Source of the DNA: Gammaproteobacteria bacterium
Lineage (GTDB): Bacteria; Pseudomonadota; Gammaproteobacteria; HK1
Assembly (NCBI GenBank): GCA_021773635.1
Contig: JAJFJV010000013.1
Location: forward strand, 1-64,000
Direction of reading: 5' to 3'
DNA: 64,000 nt
The translations under genes and the position numbers were made by a program. The notes beneath the pieces are model-generated. The model was not told the origin of the DNA, made no database searches, and worked only from the letters and a program-made list of their open reading frames with translations. Shown piece after piece: positions 8,085-14,737 of this stretch (positions are counted from its first letter, which is position 1; every line of letters starts with the position of its first letter).

Positions 8085-8587
8085 AGCCCCGCCTCCCGGA
8101 GTCCATTACGCACGCCTTCGTCCACCAGCTCCTGCACGCGGGCATGCATTTTTGGATCTTTGGCCACGGGCCGGGCGAAGGGCTGGGGTTTGGTGCCGTG
8201 GATCTGGATGTGGCGAGCGATGGCCCAGGCGGTGCCACGCAGGGCTCTGGGCTCCGGGCTGTTGCCGAGCAGGCCCTTGGTCTTGACCCAATCCTGAATG
8301 GACTCCAGCGGCGGCATACGGCCGCCAGGGGCCCTGCCCTCTTCCACGAAGCGGGCGTAGTTGACGTGGGGGCCGATGCTGAAGGCCATGAGCTTCAGGC
8401 GGGTGACGCTGATGCTGTTGATGAGCGTGGACACTGCCTTGGGAGCCAGGCGACGCATCTCCCGGGCAATCTCCAGCGCAGCGTGGGAGAGCTGCCGATC
8501 CACGTGGCGGAAGATGGCGAGCGGCGCGCGCTCCAGCGCGGCTTCCAGTGCAGTGCCGCCCTTGATTTCGATGGCAAAGGCGTTCAT
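8081..8587 (-). CDS. HK97 gp10-like head-tail / tail completion protein, 168 aa
   Basis: The frame runs further upstream, but the ATG at 8587 is the better start: it has a strong GGGAGGTG ribosome binding site four bases ahead, and it avoids overlap with the upstream gene. The 168-residue product begins MNAFAIEIKGG and carries the segment HVNYARFVEEGRAPGGRMPP, a hallmark of the HK97 gp10 family (Y-A-x-F-V-E-x-G). The C-terminus (PQPFARPVAKDP) also fits that family's F-x-R-P motif. It probably acts at the head-tail joint. It overlaps the downstream terminator gene by four bases. Confidence 0.8.
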   Translation of the reverse strand: MNAFAIEIKGGTALEAALERAPLAIFRHVDRQLSHAALEIAREMRRLAPKAVSTLINSISVTRLKLMAFSIGPHVNYARFVEEGRAPGGRMPPLESIQDWVKTKGLLGNSPEPRALRGTAWAIARHIQIHGTKPQPFARPVAKDPKMHARVQELVDEGVRNGLREAGL

Positions 8588-8597
8588 GGCGCACCTC

Positions 8598-8657
8598 CCT
8601 GTGCGCCACCCCTGCGGGGCGGCCTTTGGCCGTGCAAATTTGATCCAGTCAAATTTG
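8598..8657 (-). other. Structured spacer with three inverted repeats
   Basis: The 70-base gap between two connector genes holds a perfect 9-base inverted repeat (CAAATTTGA at 8635-8643 and TCAAATTTG at 8649-8657, loop TCCAG), and next to it GC-rich short repeats (CCCC-TGC-GGGG, GGCC-TTT-GGCC). In an otherwise tightly packed operon such a run of hairpins could be an RNA processing or attenuation site. No T-run typical of an intrinsic terminator follows. Confidence 0.5.
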
Positions 8658-9287
8658 TCATCGGGTGGCACCTGCTGCAAATGCTTTCATCAGACTGTCG
8701 TGCAGGGCCTGGGGGGTGCCGCTGGCGGGCATGGAGCCCATGCCCTTGTGGAGCTGCACCGGTTTGACTGCGCCGCGCAGGGACAGCTCTTTCATGGCCT
8801 CGGCCTGGGCGCGGAGCAGGAGCAAGTCGCGGTTGGAACCGAGGACGGTGGTGTTGGCCGCATCCTTATCGATGAGATGCGGCGCGGTGTAGTAGAAATC
8901 GAAGGCGCTGCCGGCGATGCCGATCTGGGTGGCGTTGGGGGCCGGAGAGAGATGGATCTCTTTGCCGCCGGCGGCGCTGATCACATGGGCGGTAGGCAGA
9001 CGGCCCGGATGCAGGTCTTCCCAGGGCTGGTAACGCTGCCGCTCGGCCTTACCCCAGGTGACGATATGCAGACTCACCAGGTCCGCCGGGGCAGCGTAGG
9101 CGGCCTGCCCCGGGACCAGGGTGAGCTGGCTGGTGCGGATGTGGCGCTGCACGCGAGAGAAATCCGCAGCGGCGCAATCGAGGTGGCGGCCGAAGTCGCC
9201 ATCGTTCGCGGCCTTGAAAGAATCCGCAGCATCACCCAGGGAGACCTGGAGATCCTGAATCAGGGAAAAGCGGGACATGTCAGACAT
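8658..9287 (-). CDS. Head-tail connector (phage adaptor) protein, 209 aa
   Basis: A 209-residue protein with the look of gp6/gp15-type adaptors: helical N-terminus (MSDMSRFSLIQDLQVSLGD), a central beta segment including LVPGQAAYAAPADLVSLHIV, and a helical C-terminus. The GQ.AY..P.DL pattern is common in phage adaptor proteins that bind the portal ring. Position before the gp10-like and terminator genes supports this. It overlaps the upstream 111-residue gene by one base (9287). Ligands and stoichiometry are not visible in the sequence. Confidence 0.65.
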   Translation of the reverse strand: MSDMSRFSLIQDLQVSLGDAADSFKAANDGDFGRHLDCAAADFSRVQRHIRTSQLTLVPGQAAYAAPADLVSLHIVTWGKAERQRYQPWEDLHPGRLPTAHVISAAGGKEIHLSPAPNATQIGIAGSAFDFYYTAPHLIDKDAANTTVLGSNRDLLLLRAQAEAMKELSLRGAVKPVQLHKGMGSMPASGTPQALHDSLMKAFAAGATR

Positions 9288-9622
9288 CAGGTCACCGCCT
9301 CAACCACAATGGGTAGGGATTTGGTCCACAGCAGGCCGGCTGGATGGGCGGAATCGTAGGAGACCAACTGGCCCTGGTACAGCCCCGGAGCAAGGCCTTC
9401 AGCACCCAGGGAGATACGCAACGCCTCCACAGCCACATCCTCCCGGATTCCTGCTACAGGCCAGGTAAACACCCCGGGATTTAAGTCGGAATCCAGCACG
9501 GTGGCGCCCAGGGTGAGCACACAACGGGTGATCGGGCCCAGCTCCTCCAGCGCCTTGCCATTCTCGGTCAACACCACATCAATGGCGTTGCCGTAGGGTG
9601 GATATACGATTTCCGCGTCCAT
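9287..9622 (-). CDS. Phage structural-region protein, 111 aa, function unknown
   Basis: A 111-residue, acidic, beta-rich protein (MDAEIVYPPYGNAIDVVLTE) with no signal peptide. It sits between a probable decoration-type protein and the connector gene, with six bases to the upstream gene and a one-base overlap with the downstream one. Small proteins at this place in Mu-like siphophages are usually annotated as hypothetical. The segment GLYQGQLVSYDSAHPAGLLW could be part of an Ig-like fold, but this is a guess. Confidence 0.65.
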   Translation of the reverse strand: MDAEIVYPPYGNAIDVVLTENGKALEELGPITRCVLTLGATVLDSDLNPGVFTWPVAGIREDVAVEALRISLGAEGLAPGLYQGQLVSYDSAHPAGLLWTKSLPIVVEAVT

Positions 9623-9628
9623 GAGTTC

Positions 9629-10015
9629 CTAGACCGGCTGGTTCTGCTTGAGGTTGAAGGTCGGCACATCTACAGGATTGCCGTTGGTGACCACCTGATC
9701 CGAGGTTTCGTCGGTCACCGCCAACACTTCCGTGCCCACACTGTCGACGATGGCAATGTGCAGGTCCGGAGTCGCGCCACTGTCAGCATTGGCGGTGCCT
9801 GACTTGGCAGCCACTGCAAGCTGGCGGCCCAGCGTGCCCTGATTGCCGAGGGTGAAATCACCGGTCACCACCGCGATGGTGGCGATGGAATTGGTGAGCA
9901 CCGTCGCGTGGCTGTCGCCGGCCGTGTAGGCCTTGAGCAAGCGCATTTCGTCGGCGTTGGTCTTGATGTGGCTCAGCCCGCTGTCGAGCACGTTCGGGTT
10001 GTAATATTTGGGCAT
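9629..10015 (-). CDS. Small phage virion-region protein, 128 aa, possible decoration protein
   Basis: The best start is the ATG at 10015, giving MPKYYNPNVLDSGL; it is preceded by an AGAGGA ribosome binding site, and the codons upstream of it read as an arginine/histidine-rich shadow. The 128-residue protein is rich in Thr, Ala, Asp and Val with a Ser/Thr-Asn surface and no hydrophobic segment. Its small size and beta-rich composition resemble capsid-stabilising or decoration proteins, but it is far from the capsid gene, so this is an inference. Confidence 0.65.
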   Translation of the reverse strand: MPKYYNPNVLDSGLSHIKTNADEMRLLKAYTAGDSHATVLTNSIATIAVVTGDFTLGNQGTLGRQLAVAAKSGTANADSGATPDLHIAIVDSVGTEVLAVTDETSDQVVTNGNPVDVPTFNLKQNQPV

Positions 10016-10017
10016 TG

Positions 10018-10746
10018 TTAAATCCTCTCTGCAGAGCGCCTTGGGGTGATGCTGACAATCCCGCGGGCGGGGGTAATGGAGACCACGCCGGGGTTGGTGA
10101 TAGCCGGCAAGCTGGTACCGCCAAGCCACACCGGATCAATAAATGGGATGGACAGCGCGTCCACGTTGGTGAGCATGTGTGTCTGCGTGAGTTGCAACGC
10201 CAGCGCAGCGGGGATGCTGATGGGGTCCGCAACCGTCAGCGCATGGGTCTGACCGATCCCGAGCACATCCACCGACCCCATGGCCACCGGCTCTGCCGGG
10301 GTGAGGCTATGGGTCTGCACGAGCGTGGGGGCATCAATCGCTGGCGTTGCAGCCGCATCCGCCACGGTGAGCGTGATGGATTGACCAAGCGCCAGGCTAT
10401 CAATGGCCGGGGTTGCCGTTGCATCCGCCACCAGGGTCTGGTGGGTCTGCGTGATGGATGGCGCATCAATGGCGCCGAGGGCCACTGCATCGGACGGCAG
10501 GGCCTGATGGTTTTGGGAAATCGCCAGGGCATCAGCAGCGGGGGTCGATGCCGAGTCCTGAGCGGTCAGATTGTGCGTTTGGGTCAGTAGGGGCGCATCA
10601 GTGGCGGGCGTTGATTCGGCGTCCAGGACGATAAAAGCGGGGCCGGTGGTAGTGCCCTTGACCTGTACCGCGCCCTTGGCGCGTGCCTGGGCCCCGCTGG
10701 CCCCTGCAATCTGTACCGCACCCTTAGCTTTTTGTTGGGTAGCCAT
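10018..10746 (-). CDS. Phage protein made of about seven 22-residue repeats, 242 aa
   Basis: After a Lys/Ala-rich N-terminus with two copies of a KGAVQ motif, residues from about 40 to 200 are built from seven to eight degenerate copies of a 22-residue unit of the form ADA-ATPAIDA-, then L-QTH-LTV. The most constant residues are Pro, Asp, Gln and His. Short tandem repeats with strand-turn periodicity suggest an extended fibre or a beta-solenoid on the virion. The gene abuts the beta-helix gene upstream (they share base 10746), which supports a joint role in host recognition. No known domain was recognised. Confidence 0.7.
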   Translation of the reverse strand: MATQQKAKGAVQIAGASGAQARAKGAVQVKGTTTGPAFIVLDAESTPATDAPLLTQTHNLTAQDSASTPAADALAISQNHQALPSDAVALGAIDAPSITQTHQTLVADATATPAIDSLALGQSITLTVADAAATPAIDAPTLVQTHSLTPAEPVAMGSVDVLGIGQTHALTVADPISIPAALALQLTQTHMLTNVDALSIPFIDPVWLGGTSLPAITNPGVVSITPARGIVSITPRRSAERI

Positions 10747-11843
10747 TACGCCGCTTGCGGGAATCCGCCCGCCTGCATGTTGCCCTCATCAGCGGGCGCG
10801 AAATAGGTGAAGCGATTAGCAAAGGTGTCGGAGCCGGACTTGGCCAGCCCAGATGCGGTCAGCGTTTCATTGTCCTCAGAGCCACCAGCGAGTAGCCGCT
10901 TGAACGTTTCTGCATTAAATACGATTTGGGTGACGTTGTTATAAACAGCGTTCATCCCGTAGGGGCCACCACCATTTGAGTCTTGCGTTGCATTTATCCC
11001 AACGCCACCGGTGCCACTAAAACCCTCAGCATAATTATTGGTAAGGATCAGCCCCAACAAATTGTTGCCGTGTGCCGATAGATCAATACCCTGCCCGGTG
11101 CCCGCCGATGACACGATGGTGTTGCCATCTATACACAGATTCCACGCGTTAGCGCCTGCGGCATATATCCCGTCGCTAGCCCCATCTATTGAAATTATAT
11201 TGGAGCAGACGGTGGTTTCTTCATCGTTTACGTATATCGCAGAGCGCATAGTTCTCGATGCGCCCTGCTTGATATAGTTGTTAAAAATCCTTTTTATTTC
11301 CCCATTTCCGGCCAAAACATGGATTCCATCATGAGTGGAGTCTCCAACGTCATAGACATTGCACCCAGCAATGGTTCCACCGTTGCCATTGGTCGCTATG
11401 CCATGCCCATTTGAATTATTAACCTCGCAATTAACAACTGCGCCCCATTTTCCGACGAGCAATATTGCATCTGCTGATGGGCCGTTATGAGCATGCATGT
11501 CGTACCAGCAAATCCCGGAGCCGGCGTTGGTGATTGCGGTGTTCCCGTTGCAGTCAATTCCACCCATACCCCCGTCACCCTGTGACGATGTGTAGCCCTG
11601 AAAGATAAGCGGCCCTGTGTATGCCGGAGTCCCGTATGTGGCGAGCGAAAGCGCAGCAGTCAGGACTTCATCCGTCCCCGCCTTGACGTTAAAGCGGTCT
11701 CCATTGGTAGCGTTCCGTCCCGGCGACGTACCCACTTGGTTCAGCGCATATTGCAAATCCCCATAGGGGTCTCCAGTAGTCCCCGTACCGCTATCAGCGG
11801 CAATGGATGGGTCAACGTAGTAGTCGCTCGGAGGATTTGACAT
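10746..11843 (-). CDS. Right-handed parallel beta-helix protein, 365 aa, possible tailspike or depolymerase
   Basis: From about residue 80 to 300 the protein shows repeated beta-helix turns with Asn ladders (for example NGHGIATNGNGGTIAGCNVY, VLAGNGEIKRIFNNYIKQ, NLCIDGNTIVSS). This pattern is characteristic of pectate-lyase-like beta-helix repeats. The N-terminus (YYVDPSIAADSGTGTTGDPY) resembles the start of many such proteins, and there is no signal peptide. In phages such folds serve as tailspikes or depolymerases that cleave surface polysaccharide. Catalytic residues cannot be assigned. Base composition is lower in GC than the neighbours, as is common for host-range genes. Confidence 0.75.
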   Translation of the reverse strand: MSNPPSDYYVDPSIAADSGTGTTGDPYGDLQYALNQVGTSPGRNATNGDRFNVKAGTDEVLTAALSLATYGTPAYTGPLIFQGYTSSQGDGGMGGIDCNGNTAITNAGSGICWYDMHAHNGPSADAILLVGKWGAVVNCEVNNSNGHGIATNGNGGTIAGCNVYDVGDSTHDGIHVLAGNGEIKRIFNNYIKQGASRTMRSAIYVNDEETTVCSNIISIDGASDGIYAAGANAWNLCIDGNTIVSSAGTGQGIDLSAHGNNLLGLILTNNYAEGFSGTGGVGINATQDSNGGGPYGMNAVYNNVTQIVFNAETFKRLLAGGSEDNETLTASGLAKSGSDTFANRFTYFAPADEGNMQAGGFPQAA

Positions 11844-11848
11844 TGTTG

Positions 11849-12181
11849 CTACCCGACGATGTTCCCAGCGCCCGCAGCCTTGGAAATAAGCTGTCGTTTC
11901 GCGGGGGTGTTGAACCCCGCCTGCAGGGTTTTGATGTCTGTGACCAGCTCCAAAACCTCTTCCTTGGTGAGCGGCATCGCGCCAGCCAGCCCGGTGTTAT
12001 TTGGAACCACGGCGCCCGCGTCCAGAGATGCAATAACTCCAGTGGCGCTGGCCTCATAGGTATCGTCGATGAGCTGCGCGTGATTGTTGGCCCGTGCCGC
12101 CTCTCCTGCCCACGGACGGAGCAAGGTCATAAAGGCATCAAGGGTTGCTTTTTGCTCTGCGGTTAGTGCGTCGTATTGCAT
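11849..12181 (-). CDS. Phage protein, 110 aa, helical, function unknown
   Basis: A 110-residue protein beginning MQYDALTAEQKATLDAFM, with amphipathic helices and no membrane segment. Small helical proteins of this sort lie next to tail fibre genes in several Mu-like phages. It ends five bases before the start of the beta-helix gene, so co-expression is likely. It could be a chaperone or trimerisation factor for that gene, but nothing in the sequence proves this. Confidence 0.65.
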   Translation of the reverse strand: MQYDALTAEQKATLDAFMTLLRPWAGEAARANNHAQLIDDTYEASATGVIASLDAGAVVPNNTGLAGAMPLTKEEVLELVTDIKTLQAGFNTPAKRQLISKAAGAGNIVG

Positions 12182-12214
12182 GTCCTAAATCTCCTGTTTA
12201 TTCCAGGTGGGCCA

Positions 12215-12490
12215 CTACCCACCCCTCTTGAAAACGTGGGCCAACCAGGCTACCGCCGAGGTGCCGACGGCGGTCACGGTAACGATCACGAGCCAACCGC
12301 TAACCTGCGTCCAGATCGTGTCCCAGCGGGCGCGGTGCCGGCGGCGAGCTTCGATGAGGTCTTGCACGTAATCGTGGTGGGCACGATGGGTCTTTTCATC
12401 GATGGTGCGGCGATCATCGAGGACGCCAGCAAGCGCCTCCTCCAGATCGGCTCGCGTCAACGTAAGTTCGCACTCAGCCCGGGCGTTCAT
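12215..12490 (-). CDS. Small membrane protein, possible holin or spanin-associated protein, 91 aa
   Basis: The true start is probably the ATG at 12490 (MNARAECELTLTRADLEEAL), which overlaps the stop of the upstream gene; the open frame before it is arginine-rich and shadow-like. The 91-residue product has a charged N-terminal helix and one C-terminal hydrophobic span (SGWLVIVTVTAVGTSAVAWL) followed by a basic end. In a lysis block beside a muramidase, such a protein is a holin candidate, though a single C-terminal anchor is not the commonest holin layout. Confidence 0.6.
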   Translation of the reverse strand: MNARAECELTLTRADLEEALAGVLDDRRTIDEKTHRAHHDYVQDLIEARRRHRARWDTIWTQVSGWLVIVTVTAVGTSAVAWLAHVFKRGG

Positions 12491-12654
12491 TGTTGAACTT
12501 CCTCTTCGTCTTCCCTGGCGGTGCCCACGGTGGTGATGATTGGGGCGCCTACATTTACCGTGATGTAATCCAGCGTGTTGACCGTTACGCCGCCGGAAAG
12601 CACGGCCACGCCGGCAAGTGCCAGCACGCCGATAATTGCGGCGATCCATTTCAT
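12487..12654 (-). CDS. Very small membrane protein in lysis block, 55 aa
   Basis: A 55-residue protein starting at ATG 12654 (MKWIAAIIGVLALAGVAVLS) with one N-terminal hydrophobic span and an acidic tail (AREDEEEVQQ). The ORF can be extended nine codons upstream, but that would overlap the nuclease gene's end. It begins five bases after the nuclease-like gene and overlaps the next small membrane gene by four bases. One-span proteins of this kind in lysis blocks can be holins, antiholins or spanin parts. Which one cannot be decided from sequence. Confidence 0.6.
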   Translation of the reverse strand: MKWIAAIIGVLALAGVAVLSGGVTVNTLDYITVNVGAPIITTVGTAREDEEEVQQ

Positions 12655-12658
12655 GGGG

Positions 12659-13153
12659 CTACCCGGAGCACCAGGGCACAAAGGGTTTTATGGGCACGCG
12701 GGCGTGGCCGGATGCCAGCAGGGCTTTGCCCAAGTATTCACCGCCGGCTGAGATGCGGCCCACCATGCGGCGGGGGTAGGAGCCGTACCAGAGATCGGAG
12801 ACGATGAGGCGGGGCCTGCCAGCGAGCCATTGCTCAGTGAAAGCCGTGGCAGCTCGGCCCAGGGCTTTTTCGCACTCGGGGACTTTCCGCTTTGAGTTCG
12901 AGCGGGTTTCCGGGGCGCTGATCTCACGCAGGCGGATCTTGGTGGTCTTGGTTTCGTCCGGGTAGGTGTGCATTTTCATCCAGACGGTGTCGCCATCCGC
13001 CACGCGCACCAGCTCGGACTGGTACGGGCCGAAGCGTTTGGTGGGCCAGGTGTCGGCGCGGACGGATGTCACCAGCGCAAAACCCACCAGCAGCGCAATA
13101 ATCAGGGTTAAACCCAGGTCAATCAGCCATTCTTTTCCGTGTTTCATGCTCAA
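12659..13153 (-). CDS. Secreted thermonuclease-like (SNase family) protein, 164 aa
   Basis: A hydrophobic N-terminal segment (residues about 10-30, LGLTLIIALLVGFALVTS) acts as a signal peptide or anchor. The body carries the SNase-fold motifs VADGDTVWMK (residues 51-60) and RLREISAPE (74-82), which form the substrate and calcium site in staphylococcal nuclease. The family usually has a later conserved Arg and Glu; Glu82 and the basic stretch after it fit. Length (164) is normal for the family. It lies between the muramidase and the small membrane genes. A role in degrading host or competitor DNA outside the cytoplasm is an inference. Confidence 0.78.
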   Translation of the reverse strand: MSMKHGKEWLIDLGLTLIIALLVGFALVTSVRADTWPTKRFGPYQSELVRVADGDTVWMKMHTYPDETKTTKIRLREISAPETRSNSKRKVPECEKALGRAATAFTEQWLAGRPRLIVSDLWYGSYPRRMVGRISAGGEYLGKALLASGHARVPIKPFVPWCSG

Positions 13154-13159
13154 CTCTCC

Positions 13160-13696
13160 CTATGCGTAAGCTCGATTCAGCCAGCCCTGGATGAACTCGG
13201 GGCGCTGGAGCGAGCGATAAAAGCCAGCGGCCTCGGATCGGATGGCCGGCAGCAGCTTCCATGACATTACGCCATTGATCGCGGCCAGTGTCTTCGGGCC
13301 GAGGATGCCGTCTTCTGCAACCTGCACACCGGCAGAGCGCAGGGCTCGCTGGACCACACGATGGGCCTGGCGGGCCCCCATGTTTACGGCGAGATCAAAT
13401 ACTTTGGCGGCGATGACCTGATTCTGGATGCGGTCATAGCCGTAGCGCTCCCACCACTGGGTTGCATACAGGTGGATGGCCTCGTCACGGGTCAATGCAC
13501 GGATATCGGCCGCGTCCACATCGCCATCCTTGTCGAGATCCCCGTCCTGGTAACCGTCGCCGTCCAAGTCTCCGAGGCTGCTGAGGTAACTCAGGGAGAT
13601 CCCGTAATTAGTGGCACCGCCCGGATCGGCCGGGTGATCGACAAAGCCACCCTCGTGGGTGAGCAGCAGGGAGATTGCGAGCGCGAACGAGGACAT
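13160..13696 (-). CDS. GH108 N-acetylmuramidase endolysin with calcium-binding insertion, 178 aa
   Basis: The start codon overlaps the stop of the upstream hydrolase (TGATG at 13696); a longer frame begins three codons earlier. The N-terminus has THEGGFVDHPADPGGATNYG with the catalytic Glu of the glycosyl hydrolase 108 family. Inserted just after it is an EF-hand/dockerin-like Asp-rich stretch (DLDGDGYQDGD, DKDGDVDAAD), which suggests calcium binding. The C-terminal part (ILGPKTLAAIN) matches the PG_binding_3 domain that accompanies GH108. It should cleave peptidoglycan during lysis. The insertion is uncommon but known in some GH108 proteins. Confidence 0.9.
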   Translation of the reverse strand: MSSFALAISLLLTHEGGFVDHPADPGGATNYGISLSYLSSLGDLDGDGYQDGDLDKDGDVDAADIRALTRDEAIHLYATQWWERYGYDRIQNQVIAAKVFDLAVNMGARQAHRVVQRALRSAGVQVAEDGILGPKTLAAINGVMSWKLLPAIRSEAAGFYRSLQRPEFIQGWLNRAYA

Positions 13697-14283
13697 CAGA
13701 TGCACTTCACGATCAGCGGCCCAAAGAAACCCAGCAGGGGCTCTTTAAAAACATCAGAGTGGGCTTTGCTGGAGAGGCGATAGTCCCGCTCTTTGTTGTG
13801 GTTGTGCATACGCGGATCGTCGCCTCGGTAGCCGGTGGCACCCATTTCGCCCCAGGTGTGCCAGGGCAGGAAGCGTGCAAAACGCACGGCGGTGTCTGAT
13901 GGGCTGTGCCAGATGTGGACTTCTTCCACTTGATCGCCGGGCACGGCGTCTTTATCCAGCGCGGGGTTGATGTAGATCAGTTTGCGAAACGGAGCGCCCA
14001 TGTGGCTGGCGAGATGCAGCAAGGCACAGCCGTTGGAGTGGCCGATGGCCACGGGGCGCGGATCGAGATCGCCATCATCCGCCAGCACGGCATCCACCAG
14101 TCGGGTGGCTATCCGGCGGTTGCCAAAGCGGGCACCCAGCAGCCCGAGCCAGCCATAATCAAACTCACGCACCGGGTGCAGCCAGATAGCGAGGGACTTA
14201 CGCAGGCGATCGGTGGTGCCGGCACCGGAGTCCCGGACATTGAATCCGTGAACCAGCCAGACTTTGGGACGCGGGTGCGGCAT
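13696..14283 (-). CDS. Alpha/beta hydrolase in the phage lysis block, 195 aa
   Basis: The N-terminus WLVHGFNVRDSG gives the oxyanion-hole HGF motif, and the nucleophile elbow is GHSNGC (catalytic Ser in the centre). A C-terminal His near LPWHTWGEMGATG or AHSDVF and an Asp in WHSPSDTAV could complete the triad. The fold is that of lipases and esterases. Located directly upstream of the GH108 endolysin and translationally coupled to it, it may act on lipids or acyl groups of the envelope, as LysB does in mycobacteriophages. The substrate is unknown; no signal peptide is seen. Confidence 0.75.
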   Translation of the reverse strand: MPHPRPKVWLVHGFNVRDSGAGTTDRLRKSLAIWLHPVREFDYGWLGLLGARFGNRRIATRLVDAVLADDGDLDPRPVAIGHSNGCALLHLASHMGAPFRKLIYINPALDKDAVPGDQVEEVHIWHSPSDTAVRFARFLPWHTWGEMGATGYRGDDPRMHNHNKERDYRLSSKAHSDVFKEPLLGFFGPLIVKCI

Positions 14284-14328
14284 GTGGTCTCCCGTGGTCC
14301 CGGAGCCAAATTGGCCCCAGGTGATCGG

Positions 14329-14661
14329 TTAGTCGTTCCCGGATGCGCGCTTGAGCAGCACTTCTGCGATGGCGGCGCTAAGCGTGCTACGTGGATTCTC
14401 GGAGGCTTCCTCTGCAGCACGGAGCTGGAGCAGAAATTCATCCGGGAGGCCGGGTAGCTCGGCGGTGATGTTGGGGACGGTCTCTGCGAGCAGATCGGCA
14501 ATGGGGTCGATTTCCGCCGGGGCTTCCACTTCGGTGACCGGGCGCAGGTGCGCAGGCACGTGGTGGTCGGGCAGGATGCGGGTCTCACCGGGGGGAATCA
14601 TGGTACTGCCGACAAAGAGCATGGTGGCGCCGGTGTTTTTTACGGGGATCTCGTTCGACAT
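14329..14661 (-). CDS. Phage head-region protein, 110 aa, function unknown
   Basis: A 110-residue acidic protein. It starts MSNEIPVKNTGATMLFVGS; this N-terminal segment resembles small phage proteins placed just after the capsid gene. A central low-complexity region of Pro, Glu and Ala (EVEAPAEIDPIADLLAETVP) leads into a helical C-terminus. No motif for enzyme activity is seen. It lies 76 bases downstream of the protease-capsid gene. A head decoration or linker role is possible but unproven. Confidence 0.65.
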   Translation of the reverse strand: MSNEIPVKNTGATMLFVGSTMIPPGETRILPDHHVPAHLRPVTEVEAPAEIDPIADLLAETVPNITAELPGLPDEFLLQLRAAEEASENPRSTLSAAIAEVLLKRASGND

Positions 14662-14737
14662 GGCTTTCTCCTGTGTTCGGTGGCGTGGCGAGGCTCACAA
14701 GGGGCCCCGCCACGTTCATTACCCGAATCAGCCGTTA

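Noticed and set aside
8361-9359. Plus-strand ORF (332 codons) opposite connector genes
   Set aside because: Shadow of the gp10-like and adaptor genes.
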